From Clostridiales bacterium (GTDB lineage Bacteria; Bacillota; Clostridia; Christensenellales; UBA3700): 41,037 bases of DNA. The notes under the pieces were generated by a model, which saw only the letters and a list, made by a program, of their open reading frames with translations, searched no databases and was not told the DNA's origin. A program made the position numbers and the translations under genes. Of the stretch, positions 7,987-16,632 are shown in pieces. The stretch spans positions 1 to 41,037 of the forward strand of contig SVHF01000016.1 in assembly GCA_015055975.1 (NCBI GenBank). The letters run 5' to 3'. The stretch's first letter is position 1. The number at the start of each line of letters is the position of its first letter.

Positions 7987-8748
7987 CTATATAGATTTAA
8001 CTAAATCTTGCATGTTGTACATGCCAGGATTCTTAACAGTTGTTAAGTACTTAGCAGCTCTTATAGCACCCTTAGCAAATACAGCTCTTGATTGAGCTTC
8101 ATGAGATAAAGTTACAACTTCGTCTTGAGAGATGAATAAAACATCATGCTTTCCAACTATTGTGCCACCACGAACAGCGTGGATACCAATTTCTTTCTTT
8201 TCTCTCTTTTTATTTGTTTCATGTCTTCCATAAACAAATTCTTTTTGGTTGTTGTATTCTTCATTGATTGCATTAGCAATAGCAATAGCTGTTCCAGATG
8301 GAGCATCAACCTTTTGGTTGTGATGTTGTTCAATAATTTCTATATCGCAATCTTCACCTAAAAGTTGAGATGCCTTTCTTGCTAAGTCGATTAAAAGATT
8401 AATACCTATGCTCATATTGCTTGATCTAAAGATAGGAACAATTTTAGAAGCTTCATTGATTTGAGCTAATTGTTCTTGTGAGTATCCAGTAGTGCAGATA
8501 ACAGCAGGAACCTTGTTCTTTGTAATATATGCTAGGATATCATCTAGGGCATCAGCTCTAGAAAAATCGATTAGCGCATCAACTTTAATATTTATTTCGC
8601 TAGCAGATTTAAAAACAGGAACATCAAACTTTGCTGGATCAGCAAACTTATCTACGCCACCACAAAGTGTAGCTTCATTATCTTTTTCTAATCCTTCGAT
8701 TAGCATTTTTCCCATTTTTCCGCCAATTCCATAAATTAAAATATTCAT
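7987..8748 (-). CDS. dapB: 4-hydroxy-tetrahydrodipicolinate reductase
   Basis: DapB reduces 4-hydroxy-tetrahydrodipicolinate with NAD(P)H in the diaminopimelate and lysine pathway. The nucleotide-binding loop YGIGGKMGKM is at the N-terminus. The family active-site block EIIEQHHNQKVDAPSGTA carries the catalytic His and Lys. The length of about 253 residues is normal. Two ATGs stand side by side; the second (8748) is chosen because AGGTGA is only one base from the first (8751). It is the last gene of asd-dapA-dapB, 8 bases after dapA, and so falls under the lysine riboswitch. Confidence 0.95.
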   Translation of the reverse strand: MNILIYGIGGKMGKMLIEGLEKDNEATLCGGVDKFADPAKFDVPVFKSASEINIKVDALIDFSRADALDDILAYITKNKVPAVICTTGYSQEQLAQINEASKIVPIFRSSNMSIGINLLIDLARKASQLLGEDCDIEIIEQHHNQKVDAPSGTAIAIANAINEEYNNQKEFVYGRHETNKKREKKEIGIHAVRGGTIVGKHDVLFISQDEVVTLSHEAQSRAVFAKGAIRAAKYLTTVKNPGMYNMQDLVKSI

Positions 8749-8756
8749 CATTTCAC

Positions 8757-9632
8757 CTATATTATATTTAGTTCTTTCATTAAGCCTTCAAGCTTTAGAG
8801 CCTTTTCGTCGTTCATTGGAGTTAGAGGCATTCTTAAAATGTTCTTGCAAATACCCATTCTCGATGCAGCATATTTAACAGGGATTGGGTTAACTTCATA
8901 GAATAGACCAGCAAATAGTGCCTTATATTTTTCAAATATAACTTTGGCTTTAGCATAGTCATTTTCTTGGCAAGCTTTAACGATAGATGCTGTTTCTTTT
9001 GGAAGGATGTTAGAAGCAACAGAAAATAATCCGGCTCCACCTGCTTGCATAGCTTCGATAATCATTTCATCATCGCCAGAGTAGTAGTTGATTTGAGAAC
9101 CTTTAACGGCTTTAGCCATTTCAATAATTTGATCAGCTTTACCGCATGCATCCTTAATACCTTGAACATTCTTAATATCTGTCATTCTCTTTAGAGTTTC
9201 AGGTAAGATGTTTACACCTGTTCTTGGAGGAACATTGTAAGCAATAACTGGAACAGGAGATGCTTCAGCGATTGCTTTATAGTGTAGGTATAATCCGTTT
9301 TGTGTACATTTGTTGTAATAAGGTGTTACAACTAAAACTCCATCAGCACCAAGCTTTGCAGCTTCTAGTGTATTTTCAATAGATGTTCTAGTGCAGTTTG
9401 TACCTGTACCAACAATAACAGGAACACGATGGTTAATCTTCTTTATAGCAAAGTCAATAACCTTTGTTTTTTCGTCGTGAGTCATTGTAGGTGGTTCACC
9501 TGTTGTGCCAGCAACTAACAAACAGTCAATACCGTTTGCAATTTGCATTTCTAATAAATTTTCAAAAGCTTCAAAATCGATTCCATCTTCTGTGAAAGGA
9601 GTGATTAAAGCTGTGCCTGTTCCCTTGAACAT
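8757..9632 (-). CDS. dapA: 4-hydroxy-tetrahydrodipicolinate synthase
   Basis: DapA condenses pyruvate with aspartate semialdehyde, the committed step towards diaminopimelate and lysine. The 291-residue TIM-barrel protein carries the expected residues: Thr43-Thr44 in AGTTGEPPT, Tyr106 in the VTPYYNK block, Tyr132 in AYNVPPRTG, and the Schiff-base Lys160 in VQGIKDACG. AGAGG lies 7 bases before the ATG. It lies 26 bases after asd and just before dapB. Position in the L-box operon makes the biosynthetic role, rather than that of a related aldolase, secure. Confidence 0.96.
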   Translation of the reverse strand: MFKGTGTALITPFTEDGIDFEAFENLLEMQIANGIDCLLVAGTTGEPPTMTHDEKTKVIDFAIKKINHRVPVIVGTGTNCTRTSIENTLEAAKLGADGVLVVTPYYNKCTQNGLYLHYKAIAEASPVPVIAYNVPPRTGVNILPETLKRMTDIKNVQGIKDACGKADQIIEMAKAVKGSQINYYSGDDEMIIEAMQAGGAGLFSVASNILPKETASIVKACQENDYAKAKVIFEKYKALFAGLFYEVNPIPVKYAASRMGICKNILRMPLTPMNDEKALKLEGLMKELNII

Positions 9633-9658
9633 AGTAATACCTCTTAGATTTTCTTAGT

Positions 9659-10684
9659 TTAGATTTTGTTATTCTTGATCATATATTCAGCAATTTGTAC
9701 AGCGTTTGAAGCAGCACCTTTACGAATATTGTCTGCGCATACCCAAATGTTGCATCCGCTATCTACTGTGTCATCCATACGGATACGTCCAACATAAACT
9801 TCGTCATGTCCTGTAGACAAAATTGGCATAGGGTATACATTGTTAGCAGGATCATCCATAATAACAATATGTTCTTGAGTCTTTAAAGCATTGATGATGC
9901 CTTCCTTTGTAGCAGGCTTTTTAAACTCGATGTTAATAGATTCTGAGTGAGAATTCAAAACTGGAACTCTAACTGTTGTAGCAGTAACCTTGATTGATTG
10001 ATCTCCAAGAATCTTCTTTGTTTCCCAAATCATCTTCATTTCTTCTTTTGTATATCCGTTTTCCATGAAGACATCGATGTGTGGAAGACAGTTGTTAGCA
10101 ATTTGATATGGGAACTTCTTTGTTTGATATTCTGTTCCATTTACAAATGCTTTTAATCCTTCGATTAAATCATTGTATCCAGCAACACCAGCACCAGATA
10201 CAGCTTGGTATGTGCTATATACAACTCTCTTGATACCAAAAGCATCGTTTAATGCCTTAAGTGGTAGCATAGCTTGAATTGTAGAGCAGTTTGGATTTGC
10301 GATGATACCATGGTTCCAATCGACATCTTGTGGGTTAACTTCTGGAACAACTAGTGGAACATCTGGATCCATTCTCCATTGAGCTGAGTTATCTATAACT
10401 AAAATGCCGTGTTTAACGAAAACAGGTGCAAATTGTTTAGATGTAGCACCACCAGCACTAAATAGAGCAATGTCGCATTTTCCTTCAAGCTTTGCAACAT
10501 TTTCATCAGTTAATTCAATAACTGTATGGTCTTTGCCCATAAAATTGATAACTTTTCCAGCACTCTTTGCTGAAGCAAATAAATAGTAGTTATCTACTGG
10601 TAATTGTTTTTCTGTTAGAACTTCTAGGAACTTATTTCCTACCATTCCTGTTGCGCCTACAACGGCAATATTATACTTTTTCAT
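9659..10684 (-). CDS. asd: Aspartate-semialdehyde dehydrogenase
   Basis: Asd reduces aspartyl phosphate to aspartate semialdehyde, the branch point of lysine, threonine and methionine synthesis. It has the NADP-binding motif VVGATGMVG (residues 8-16), the catalytic Cys133 in NPNCSTIQ, and a later HSESINIEF block. The frame is open up to 10720, but the start at 10684 is preferred. It gives the usual MKKYNIAVVG beginning and has AAAAGGAGA 7 bases upstream, and it makes a 341-residue protein of normal size. It is first in the operon, about 50 bases behind the lysine riboswitch. Confidence 0.95.
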   Translation of the reverse strand: MKKYNIAVVGATGMVGNKFLEVLTEKQLPVDNYYLFASAKSAGKVINFMGKDHTVIELTDENVAKLEGKCDIALFSAGGATSKQFAPVFVKHGILVIDNSAQWRMDPDVPLVVPEVNPQDVDWNHGIIANPNCSTIQAMLPLKALNDAFGIKRVVYSTYQAVSGAGVAGYNDLIEGLKAFVNGTEYQTKKFPYQIANNCLPHIDVFMENGYTKEEMKMIWETKKILGDQSIKVTATTVRVPVLNSHSESINIEFKKPATKEGIINALKTQEHIVIMDDPANNVYPMPILSTGHDEVYVGRIRMDDTVDSGCNIWVCADNIRKGAASNAVQIAEYMIKNNKI

Positions 10685-10718
10685 TTTTATGTCTCCTTTT
10701 GACAAAATGTTTATATAC

Positions 10719-10750
10719 AAAAAATGTGCAGTGTATAGAGGTACCGCACA
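10719..10750 (-). terminator. Terminator-like hairpin of the lysine riboswitch
   Basis: On the minus strand TGTGCGGT (10750-10743) can pair with ACTGCACA (10732-10725), including one G-T pair, followed by six T. The ten-base loop is almost entirely the 3' strand of riboswitch P1, so the hairpin and P1 are unlikely to form together. Confidence 0.5.
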
Positions 10751-10919
10751 AAAGATAGCTTAAAGCACTCCATCATCACGATGACAGTTGAGAGGATCTT
10801 TTCCTTTTCAACCAGCTAAATTAATAACAAGTTTTAATTTAACTTCGGCGATAGTTCCTTTTGTTAGCACTTCTTGCAGCGTTTTTCCTAACTACTTATA
10901 ACGACCGCGCCTCTATAAA
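10732..10919 (-). ncRNA. Lysine riboswitch (L-box) upstream of asd-dapA-dapB
   Basis: Read on the minus strand, the aptamer closes with an eight-pair P1, TATAGAGG near 10918-10911 and CCTCTATA at 10741-10734. Between them the L-box landmarks appear in the right order: GGAAAAACGC, TCGCCGAAGT, GCTGGTT, CAACTGTCA and TGGAGTGCT. The downstream genes make lysine precursors, as expected. High lysine should shut the operon off. The expression platform is unusual: see the hairpin at 10719-10750 and the finding on its geometry. Confidence 0.93.
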
Positions 10920-10927
10920 CTGAGCAA

Positions 10928-10957
10928 ATATTAACACACATACGCAAAATAAGTAAA
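10928..10957 (-). promoter_or_regulatory. Promoter of the asd operon
   Basis: On the minus strand TTTACT and TAATAT are separated by 18 bases. The -10 box ends at 10928, so transcription would start near 10921, at the 5' edge of the riboswitch. Confidence 0.5.
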
Positions 10958-11072
10958 GCAAAATAAATATATTTATTATTACTTTGCCAAAAATATATTG
11001 ATAAAGCCTAATAATAATGCCCGGTTTTTTCACGCGATTGCAAAATAAATAAATGTATTTTATATAAGGGGT

Positions 11073-11101
11073 TTGTTAAATTTATCAAAATAGTGTATTA
11101 T
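11073..11101 (+). promoter_or_regulatory. Promoter of the 11.1-15.5 kb gene group
   Basis: TTGTTA and TATTAT are separated by 17 bases, about 30 bases upstream of the gene at 11133. The stretch 10958-11072 between this and the asd promoter is A+T-rich with no other recognised feature. Confidence 0.55.
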
Positions 11102-11132
11102 CTTTATTGAATTTATTTTCGGAGACAAGAAT

Positions 11133-12164
11133 ATGAGTTATGTACAAACATTGGCGAGCAAATTAACTTTAACGCCAGATTTAAGTCCTGTAGATAGAGA
11201 TAGAAACTATAAGGGAAGAATTAGACAAATCTTCTCAACAATTTCATCTCACGCACTTCAAACACTACTTATTAACTTGTTGGGTGTACTATTCTGGGCA
11301 CCACTTGTTATTGTGTTTATGTATGTGCTTCCACAAATAATTGAAAATGGAATATTGGCAGATTACTCATTTACTGGTTCTTTAGGAATCGGTTATGGGG
11401 CAACTCCAATTGAAACAATAAACGAAGCTATAACAAAGTTATATGATGCAAGAGTTTTATATAGCTTAGCTTTAATTACTCCATGTGTTATGTTTGCATC
11501 TATTGGTATGAGCGGTGTATATAACTGCATGAGAAACTTATTATGGGGAGTTGAATGCAAAACATTTAAGCATTTCTTCCTAGGTATTAAAAGACACTGG
11601 TATAAATTCTTAATCGTATATACATGTTTAGGAATTTTAGCTACTGGATTTGTCGTATCATTACTTAAGATTCAATTAGCTTATGCAATAGGACAAGCTC
11701 CAAATGCAGGTTGGTGGGTACTTTGTATCTTCAGTGGTCTTTTAGGATTAATTGCAGCTTTATATTCAATGATTTTAGTTCCAATGCTAGTTACATATAA
11801 ATATGATGAAAAATGGTATAAGAACTTTGCAATTTGTTTGAAGAATTCTGGAATTATACTTTGTATATCTCCACTTCAAATCTTCTTTGTAACAGTTATA
11901 TTAGCTGTACCAATGATTATGTGTCTATTCCCACAAGCTAAGTGGTGGTTAGTAATAATCCTAGCAATTTACGGAATAGTATTCTATGCGCTTGCAAATA
12001 TATCTTATTCTCAATTCTATTCAGATAACTACATTTATTATCTATACAATAGAGGCCAAGAAGAAGTTAAAAAGCAACAAGCAAAAGAAGCAAAGTCTCA
12101 ACAAAAAGCACAACAAAAGGCTCAACAACAAAATAGACCAAGCTATAAAAAGCGTAAAAAATAG
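11133..12164 (+). CDS. Multi-pass membrane protein, YesL/DUF624-like
   Basis: The 343-residue protein has about six hydrophobic helices, near 45-65, 105-135, 165-185, 200-225, 240-265 and 270-290. A motif between helices, MRNLLWGVECKTFKHFFLGIKRHWYKF, resembles the DUF624/YesL pattern of a conserved loop followed by an aromatic amphipathic helix. That family is of unknown function. After the last helix comes a 35-residue tail made of Lys, Gln and Ala ending in SYKKRKK, which is cytoplasmic by the positive-inside rule. GGAGA precedes the ATG. It heads a run of closely spaced genes (methyltransferase, Hsp33, TPR protein), but these neighbours give no clear hint of a job. Confidence 0.7.
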   Translation: MSYVQTLASKLTLTPDLSPVDRDRNYKGRIRQIFSTISSHALQTLLINLLGVLFWAPLVIVFMYVLPQIIENGILADYSFTGSLGIGYGATPIETINEAITKLYDARVLYSLALITPCVMFASIGMSGVYNCMRNLLWGVECKTFKHFFLGIKRHWYKFLIVYTCLGILATGFVVSLLKIQLAYAIGQAPNAGWWVLCIFSGLLGLIAALYSMILVPMLVTYKYDEKWYKNFAICLKNSGIILCISPLQIFFVTVILAVPMIMCLFPQAKWWLVIILAIYGIVFYALANISYSQFYSDNYIYYLYNRGQEEVKKQQAKEAKSQQKAQQKAQQQNRPSYKKRKK

Positions 12165-12166
12165 AT

Positions 12167-12877
12167 ATGGAAGCTTACACAATACTTGCCAAGTATTATG
12201 ATTCCTTGATGAAGGATTTTAATTACGATGCATATCTTGAATTCATAAAAGGGTATGTAAAGGGCGAGGGTGTAGATTTGTGTTGTGGCACAGGCGAGAT
12301 GACAATCCGTCTTGCAAAGCAAAAATGCAAGATGATAGGAATGGATTTAAGCCAAGATATGCTAAATGTTGCAAGAGACAAGGCAAGAAAGAATTTCCAA
12401 AGTATTATTTTCATTCAAGAAAACATAATAGATTTTGATCTTCCACATAAGGTAGATTTTGTCACTTGTGTTTGCGATGGATTAAATTATATAAACGATG
12501 AAGATATGAAAAAAGCTATTAAAAATATAGCAGGCAAAATTAAGCAAAATGGGTATTTTATTTTTGATATCTCATCTCAATATAAGCTTGAAAATATTCT
12601 TGCAAATAATACGTTCTGCGAAGACACAAATAAAGCTACATATATCTGGTCTAATAAATTAGAAAAAGATAAAGTATCTATGCAAGTATCTTTCTTTGAA
12701 AAGATAAAAGGGGATACATATAGAAGAATTGACGAAAATCAAGTGCAATATGTTCATAATTTAGATTTAGTTAAATCTATGTTAGAAGATTTCGAATATA
12801 AGGTATTCGATGGAACTACATTTGATGAAGTAAAAGACAATTCACAAAGATTGTTATTTATAGCAAAAAGGAAATAG
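12167..12877 (+). CDS. Class I SAM-dependent methyltransferase
   Basis: This 236-residue protein is a stand-alone class I methyltransferase. It begins with TILAKYYDSLM, a start typical of the small-molecule methyltransferase group next to tRNA or folding genes. Motif I is GVDLCCGTGEMTIRLA (about 35-50) and motif II is IGMDLSQDML. DFVTCVCDGLNYI (about 93-105) corresponds to motif IV. The substrate cannot be inferred. It begins two bases after the membrane-protein stop and ends two bases before hslO, so all three are probably cotranscribed. Confidence 0.85.
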   Translation: MEAYTILAKYYDSLMKDFNYDAYLEFIKGYVKGEGVDLCCGTGEMTIRLAKQKCKMIGMDLSQDMLNVARDKARKNFQSIIFIQENIIDFDLPHKVDFVTCVCDGLNYINDEDMKKAIKNIAGKIKQNGYFIFDISSQYKLENILANNTFCEDTNKATYIWSNKLEKDKVSMQVSFFEKIKGDTYRRIDENQVQYVHNLDLVKSMLEDFEYKVFDGTTFDEVKDNSQRLLFIAKRK

Positions 12878-12879
12878 AA

Positions 12880-13716
12880 ATGGACACAATTAAAAGAGCA
12901 ATGCTATTTGAAGGAAAGGCAATAGTTGATGTTTTAGATACAACAGAGATTGTACAACAAGCTATTAATTTCCATAATCTTTCTGACGATGCAGCAAAAG
13001 CGTTAGGACAAATTCTAACGATTGGTGCATTCATATCTTCTGGATTTAAATCAAATGGAAATAAATTAACAATAATTGTTGATGGCAAAGGAAATGGCGG
13101 AAAGATAGTTGTGTCAGCAGATACGGGTGCAAAGGTTCGTGGATATATTCAAAATACGCGCGCAATGGGCGATATACAAAGCGTTATTGGAAGAGATGGA
13201 TATATTAATGTAATTAAAGATTTCGGCCTTAAAGAGCCTTATAATGGCCTTAGCGAAATAGTTACAGGAACACCTTCCATGGATTTTGCATATTATTTTA
13301 CAAAATCTGAGCAATTGCCATCAGCTATTTCTTTAGATGTTGATGTAAAAAATGGCAAGTGTTTAAAAAGTGCAGGAATTATTGTTCAACCAATGCCAAA
13401 TTGCACAGAAGAAGTAATTGTTATCTTAGAAGATATTGTATCTCAAATGAAAAACATAGCATCCATCGTTGAAGAAAAGGGAGCACAAGGTGTTATAGAT
13501 TTCTATTTTTCACATTTCCCAATGAAGCAATTAGATGATGTTAATCCAGCATATGTTTGTTCATGTTCTAAAGAAAAAGTTTCACAAATGCTTGTAACGC
13601 TTGGAAAAGAAGAATTACAAAGCATTGTTAAAGAAAATGGTAAGATAGAAGTAGGATGTCAATTCTGCAACAAAAAATACCAATATTTTGAGGAAGACAT
13701 AGAAAAGCTATTTTAA
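12880..13716 (+). CDS. hslO: Redox-regulated chaperone Hsp33
   Basis: Hsp33 is a cytosolic holdase chaperone switched on by oxidation. The 278-residue protein has the N-terminal core with LGQILTIGAFISSGFK and the family loop VRGYIQNTRA. The C-terminal zinc switch has Cys227-x-Cys229 and Cys260-x-x-Cys263, the exact CXC/CXXC pattern. Reduced, the four thiolates hold zinc; peroxide combined with unfolding releases it and activates the chaperone. Such a protein suits an anaerobe that meets oxygen, in line with the rubrerythrin group near the end of the window. It is tightly packed between a methyltransferase and a TPR gene. Confidence 0.96.
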   Translation: MDTIKRAMLFEGKAIVDVLDTTEIVQQAINFHNLSDDAAKALGQILTIGAFISSGFKSNGNKLTIIVDGKGNGGKIVVSADTGAKVRGYIQNTRAMGDIQSVIGRDGYINVIKDFGLKEPYNGLSEIVTGTPSMDFAYYFTKSEQLPSAISLDVDVKNGKCLKSAGIIVQPMPNCTEEVIVILEDIVSQMKNIASIVEEKGAQGVIDFYFSHFPMKQLDDVNPAYVCSCSKEKVSQMLVTLGKEELQSIVKENGKIEVGCQFCNKKYQYFEEDIEKLF

Positions 13717-13719
13717 TTT

Positions 13720-15516
13720 ATGAAAACAATTAAGATGCCAGTAAGCGCTAAAGAGTTTAAAAAACTCGCAGATGTTAAATTAGTAGAAGGGGATGTAACT
13801 GCAGCTCTTCATTATTTGTCTTCGGCAATTAAAGATCCAACTCTTACTCAAAAAGCTTTAAATCAATATAAAAAAGATTATTCAAGAGCACTTTCGATGC
13901 GTTGCAAATACGGCTATGCAAACGAGGTGCTTTTTAATGTTTTATATGATAATCCAAAAGATAAAGAAGCATTATCTTTAGTTATGTATAACTACCAAGC
14001 TCTAGGTTTGAAAGATCAAGCTCAATATTATTATGATAAATGCAAGGATTATCTAAACAAGAAAAAGAAAAGTTTTATGAACTTTTTGAGCAAGACTCCA
14101 AACGATACGCTTCTTATTGATGGGGAAGAATATCCAATTGAAGAAATCACAGAAGAAGCTGTTGATGAATTCTTAGGTGGAGATTTACTAAAAGAGATTA
14201 AACAAGAAAAAGAAAAAAGCATATTTACAGTTGTTGATGCATCTTCAAGATTTAGAGAGAAAATTGCAAAAATGTATGAAGCGGCTTCCAAGGAAGACTA
14301 TGCTTTAGCTATAGATTATGCAAATGAAGCAACAAAAGAACAAGTTCCTGATTCCGAGAAAGTTATAGCATATTACACCAAAGGTGTAGCGTTGATGCTT
14401 ATGAACTATCATAGAGAGGCTCTAGAATATGTAAATTCGGTCATAGACAAGTGCCCAAATGATTTTTCTATGAACATCTTAAAATGCGAAATTTTGGCTC
14501 ATATGAAGGACAAGGGCGGACTTATTAGTTCATTGCAATTTTTCAATTCAAGACCACTTGATGAAGTCATGCCTTTTGATAGAATTCTATCTTTATATTT
14601 GCAATTTAGGTTATTTGATGAGGGCTTAGAATTTATTAAACCTCGAATGAAATTTTTTTCTGATTCATACACGCTAAATACTTATCTTGGCATGTTGTAT
14701 TTCAATATAGGGGAGATAAAAAAGGCTAAATCTATCTTTTCAAATCTTAACGGATTGTATGGCGATTTATGCGATGCAAGACATTTAATTAATTATATAA
14801 ATTATGGAATTGAAAGGCCAATGTTAGTGTCTCCATATGTTGGCAATATTGTTGAACTAACAACTCAATATACTAACGAAATGTGTATGTATTTAGAGCA
14901 AGAAGATGTCTCTGCAGTCACATATGCAACAATGGATATTGGCAACTTTGTTGCCAAGATTAAGTGGTTAGCCATAAATAATGCCATAGATATTGCTATT
15001 GCTGCTATTGAAAAATTATATATCGTAGACACTTCAAAATTATCAGATAAAACACTAACAAAATTAGGAATTTTAAAAATGGAAATTAGCAAGCTTTTGG
15101 TTTGCGTTGAAGAACTTCCAGTCTCTGTTCGTGAGTGCATTGCTCATTATCAAATTTTATCTGAGCATAATGTTACTGTTGTTTCAAATGGATATTTCTA
15201 TATCGAAGATCCAGATACAGCAATTTCCTTCCTAGACGTTCCGCAATGCGTGCAACGTGCCTTTTTACGAGCTTTTGCGTTTGCAATTGTTAGAAGTAAA
15301 GAATTGTATGATGAAGTAATGAAATTCGCGGTTAATTTAAATGCCATTTATCTTGAACGTAATTTAAATTGGAGAAGCGAATATGCAGCATTTGCTGTTA
15401 TTTTGTATTATGCTTACGGAAGAATAGACGTAACAGATATTTTGCCAGGCTTCAAATTTAATAGACAACTTTACAAAAATTATATTCGAGATTTAACTGG
15501 CGAAGAGCTAGATTAA
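13720..15516 (+). CDS. Large tetratricopeptide-repeat protein
   Basis: The 598-residue protein is almost all helical. TPR-like units are easy to see in the first half, for example AALHYLSSAIKDPTLTQKAL, EVLFNVLYDNPKDKEALSLV, ALDY/ALIDYANEATKE-type helices near 195-215 and EALEYVNSVIDKCPNDF near 235. No signal peptide or membrane helix is present, so it should act in the cytoplasm as a protein-binding scaffold. The second half has more divergent helices and may be a separate domain. It starts three bases after hslO and is the last gene before a new promoter. The partner is unknown. A large TPR protein beside hslO occurs in other clostridial genomes, but I cannot attach a function to it. Confidence 0.75.
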   Translation: MKTIKMPVSAKEFKKLADVKLVEGDVTAALHYLSSAIKDPTLTQKALNQYKKDYSRALSMRCKYGYANEVLFNVLYDNPKDKEALSLVMYNYQALGLKDQAQYYYDKCKDYLNKKKKSFMNFLSKTPNDTLLIDGEEYPIEEITEEAVDEFLGGDLLKEIKQEKEKSIFTVVDASSRFREKIAKMYEAASKEDYALAIDYANEATKEQVPDSEKVIAYYTKGVALMLMNYHREALEYVNSVIDKCPNDFSMNILKCEILAHMKDKGGLISSLQFFNSRPLDEVMPFDRILSLYLQFRLFDEGLEFIKPRMKFFSDSYTLNTYLGMLYFNIGEIKKAKSIFSNLNGLYGDLCDARHLINYINYGIERPMLVSPYVGNIVELTTQYTNEMCMYLEQEDVSAVTYATMDIGNFVAKIKWLAINNAIDIAIAAIEKLYIVDTSKLSDKTLTKLGILKMEISKLLVCVEELPVSVRECIAHYQILSEHNVTVVSNGYFYIEDPDTAISFLDVPQCVQRAFLRAFAFAIVRSKELYDEVMKFAVNLNAIYLERNLNWRSEYAAFAVILYYAYGRIDVTDILPGFKFNRQLYKNYIRDLTGEELD

Positions 15517-15547
15517 TTCAAATTATTCACAACATAACTTTTTTCCC

Positions 15548-15576
15548 TTGTTTATAAAATATACGCGTGATATAAT
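15548..15576 (+). promoter_or_regulatory. Promoter of the pgsA-valS group
   Basis: TTGTTT and a perfect TATAAT are separated by 17 bases. A TG one base before the -10 box gives an extended -10 (TGATATAAT). It lies 42 bases upstream of the pgsA start. Confidence 0.65.
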
Positions 15577-15618
15577 CTTTTTTACGAGTGCATATAATTG
15601 CGCGTAAGGAGAATGAGA

Positions 15619-16347
15619 ATGCAATTTAAAAAAGAAGACTTATTCACAATTCCAAATATCCTAACTTATGTTAGATTCCTTTGTCTTCCAATTTACATTG
15701 CCTTTATGTGTGTTTGCTTCAATGCAGAAGACCCAATCAAGAGAAGTACATGGCTAATTGTATCTTTCTTAGTGTTTATTTTTGCTGAAGTAACAGACAT
15801 CATCGATGGCAAGGTTGCAAGAAAGTACAACATGGTCACAGATATTGGAAAGGTCATGGATCCAGTTGCAGATAAGTTGATGCAATGTTTTGGTATTTTA
15901 ATGGTCGCTATTGTGAAAACTAAATGGGTGCAAAACGTTTGGTTTATTTGGGTGTTCGTGGGCGTGTTAATCGCAAAAGAAATATTTATGGGTGTGCAAT
16001 CTAAATATTTCATGAGAGCATCTAAAAGACAAGTAGAGCAAATGGCAAACAAGGTCGGAAAGGCTGGAGCTGCTGTGAACTTTGCTGGAATTATCTTAAC
16101 TTTCTTATTAGGGTTAGATAATGTGTTTGGTTGGTTTAGCGTCCCTCAAGTCGTGTTAGATGTAATTTATTACACAACAATGGTTGTATTACTAGGCGCT
16201 TGTGTTCTTCAAATTTATGCTGCAACTCAATATACAGTGAAGTATGCAAAGCAATTAAAAGCATTAAGAGAAAGTGGTATTTTAGATACATTAGATAGAT
16301 ACGGAAACCCACTACCTCAAGATGAAAATAAAGAGGAAACAAAATAA
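15619..16347 (+). CDS. pgsA: CDP-diacylglycerol-glycerol-3-phosphate 3-phosphatidyltransferase
   Basis: PgsA joins CDP-diacylglycerol and glycerol 3-phosphate to give phosphatidylglycerol phosphate, the precursor of the main anionic lipids. The CDP-alcohol phosphotransferase signature is complete: Asp60, Asp63-Gly64, Ala67-Arg68, Gly77, Asp81 and Asp85. About five to six membrane helices follow the IPNILTYVRFLCLPIY start typical of PgsA. The frame is open from a TTG at 15598, and ATGs lie at 15613 and 15619. The last is taken because AAGGAG sits 7 bases before it but only one base before 15613. The gene overlaps the next by one base (TAATG). Other CDP-alcohol transferases are less likely given the N-terminus. 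Confidence 0.88.
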   Translation: MQFKKEDLFTIPNILTYVRFLCLPIYIAFMCVCFNAEDPIKRSTWLIVSFLVFIFAEVTDIIDGKVARKYNMVTDIGKVMDPVADKLMQCFGILMVAIVKTKWVQNVWFIWVFVGVLIAKEIFMGVQSKYFMRASKRQVEQMANKVGKAGAAVNFAGIILTFLLGLDNVFGWFSVPQVVLDVIYYTTMVVLLGACVLQIYAATQYTVKYAKQLKALRESGILDTLDRYGNPLPQDENKEETK

Positions 16348-16607
16348 TGTATGTACTTAGTGGACTTTTCGATTGGATACAATTTAGTACCGATAGAATT
16401 AAAAACCCACTAGTTATAACAGGATTAGTGATAATCGTTTTAGGAATAATATCTGCGATTGTTGCAAACCCAGTGAATAATTTGCAAAAGGTACAAGACT
16501 TTGAAACAAAAAAAGGCTTAAGCGATGTATTTATTGCAGGCGTTCTACGAATAGGTGGATACGCACTAATAGTTATAGGCTGTATATTAGCAGCTGTAGT
16601 TAAATAG
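16347..16607 (+). CDS. Small two-helix membrane protein
   Basis: I do not recognise this 86-residue protein. It has two hydrophobic helices, about 22-42 and 62-84, joined by a polar loop NPVNNLQKVQDFETKKG. The ends are short, so it is a simple membrane hairpin. Its ATG overlaps the pgsA stop by one base, and valS follows 25 bases later, so it is likely expressed with them. Translational coupling to pgsA hints at a membrane-lipid or envelope context, but nothing in the sequence fixes a role. Confidence 0.7.
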   Translation: MYVLSGLFDWIQFSTDRIKNPLVITGLVIIVLGIISAIVANPVNNLQKVQDFETKKGLSDVFIAGVLRIGGYALIVIGCILAAVVK

Positions 16608-16632
16608 AAATAATTGATGGAGATATATAAAT

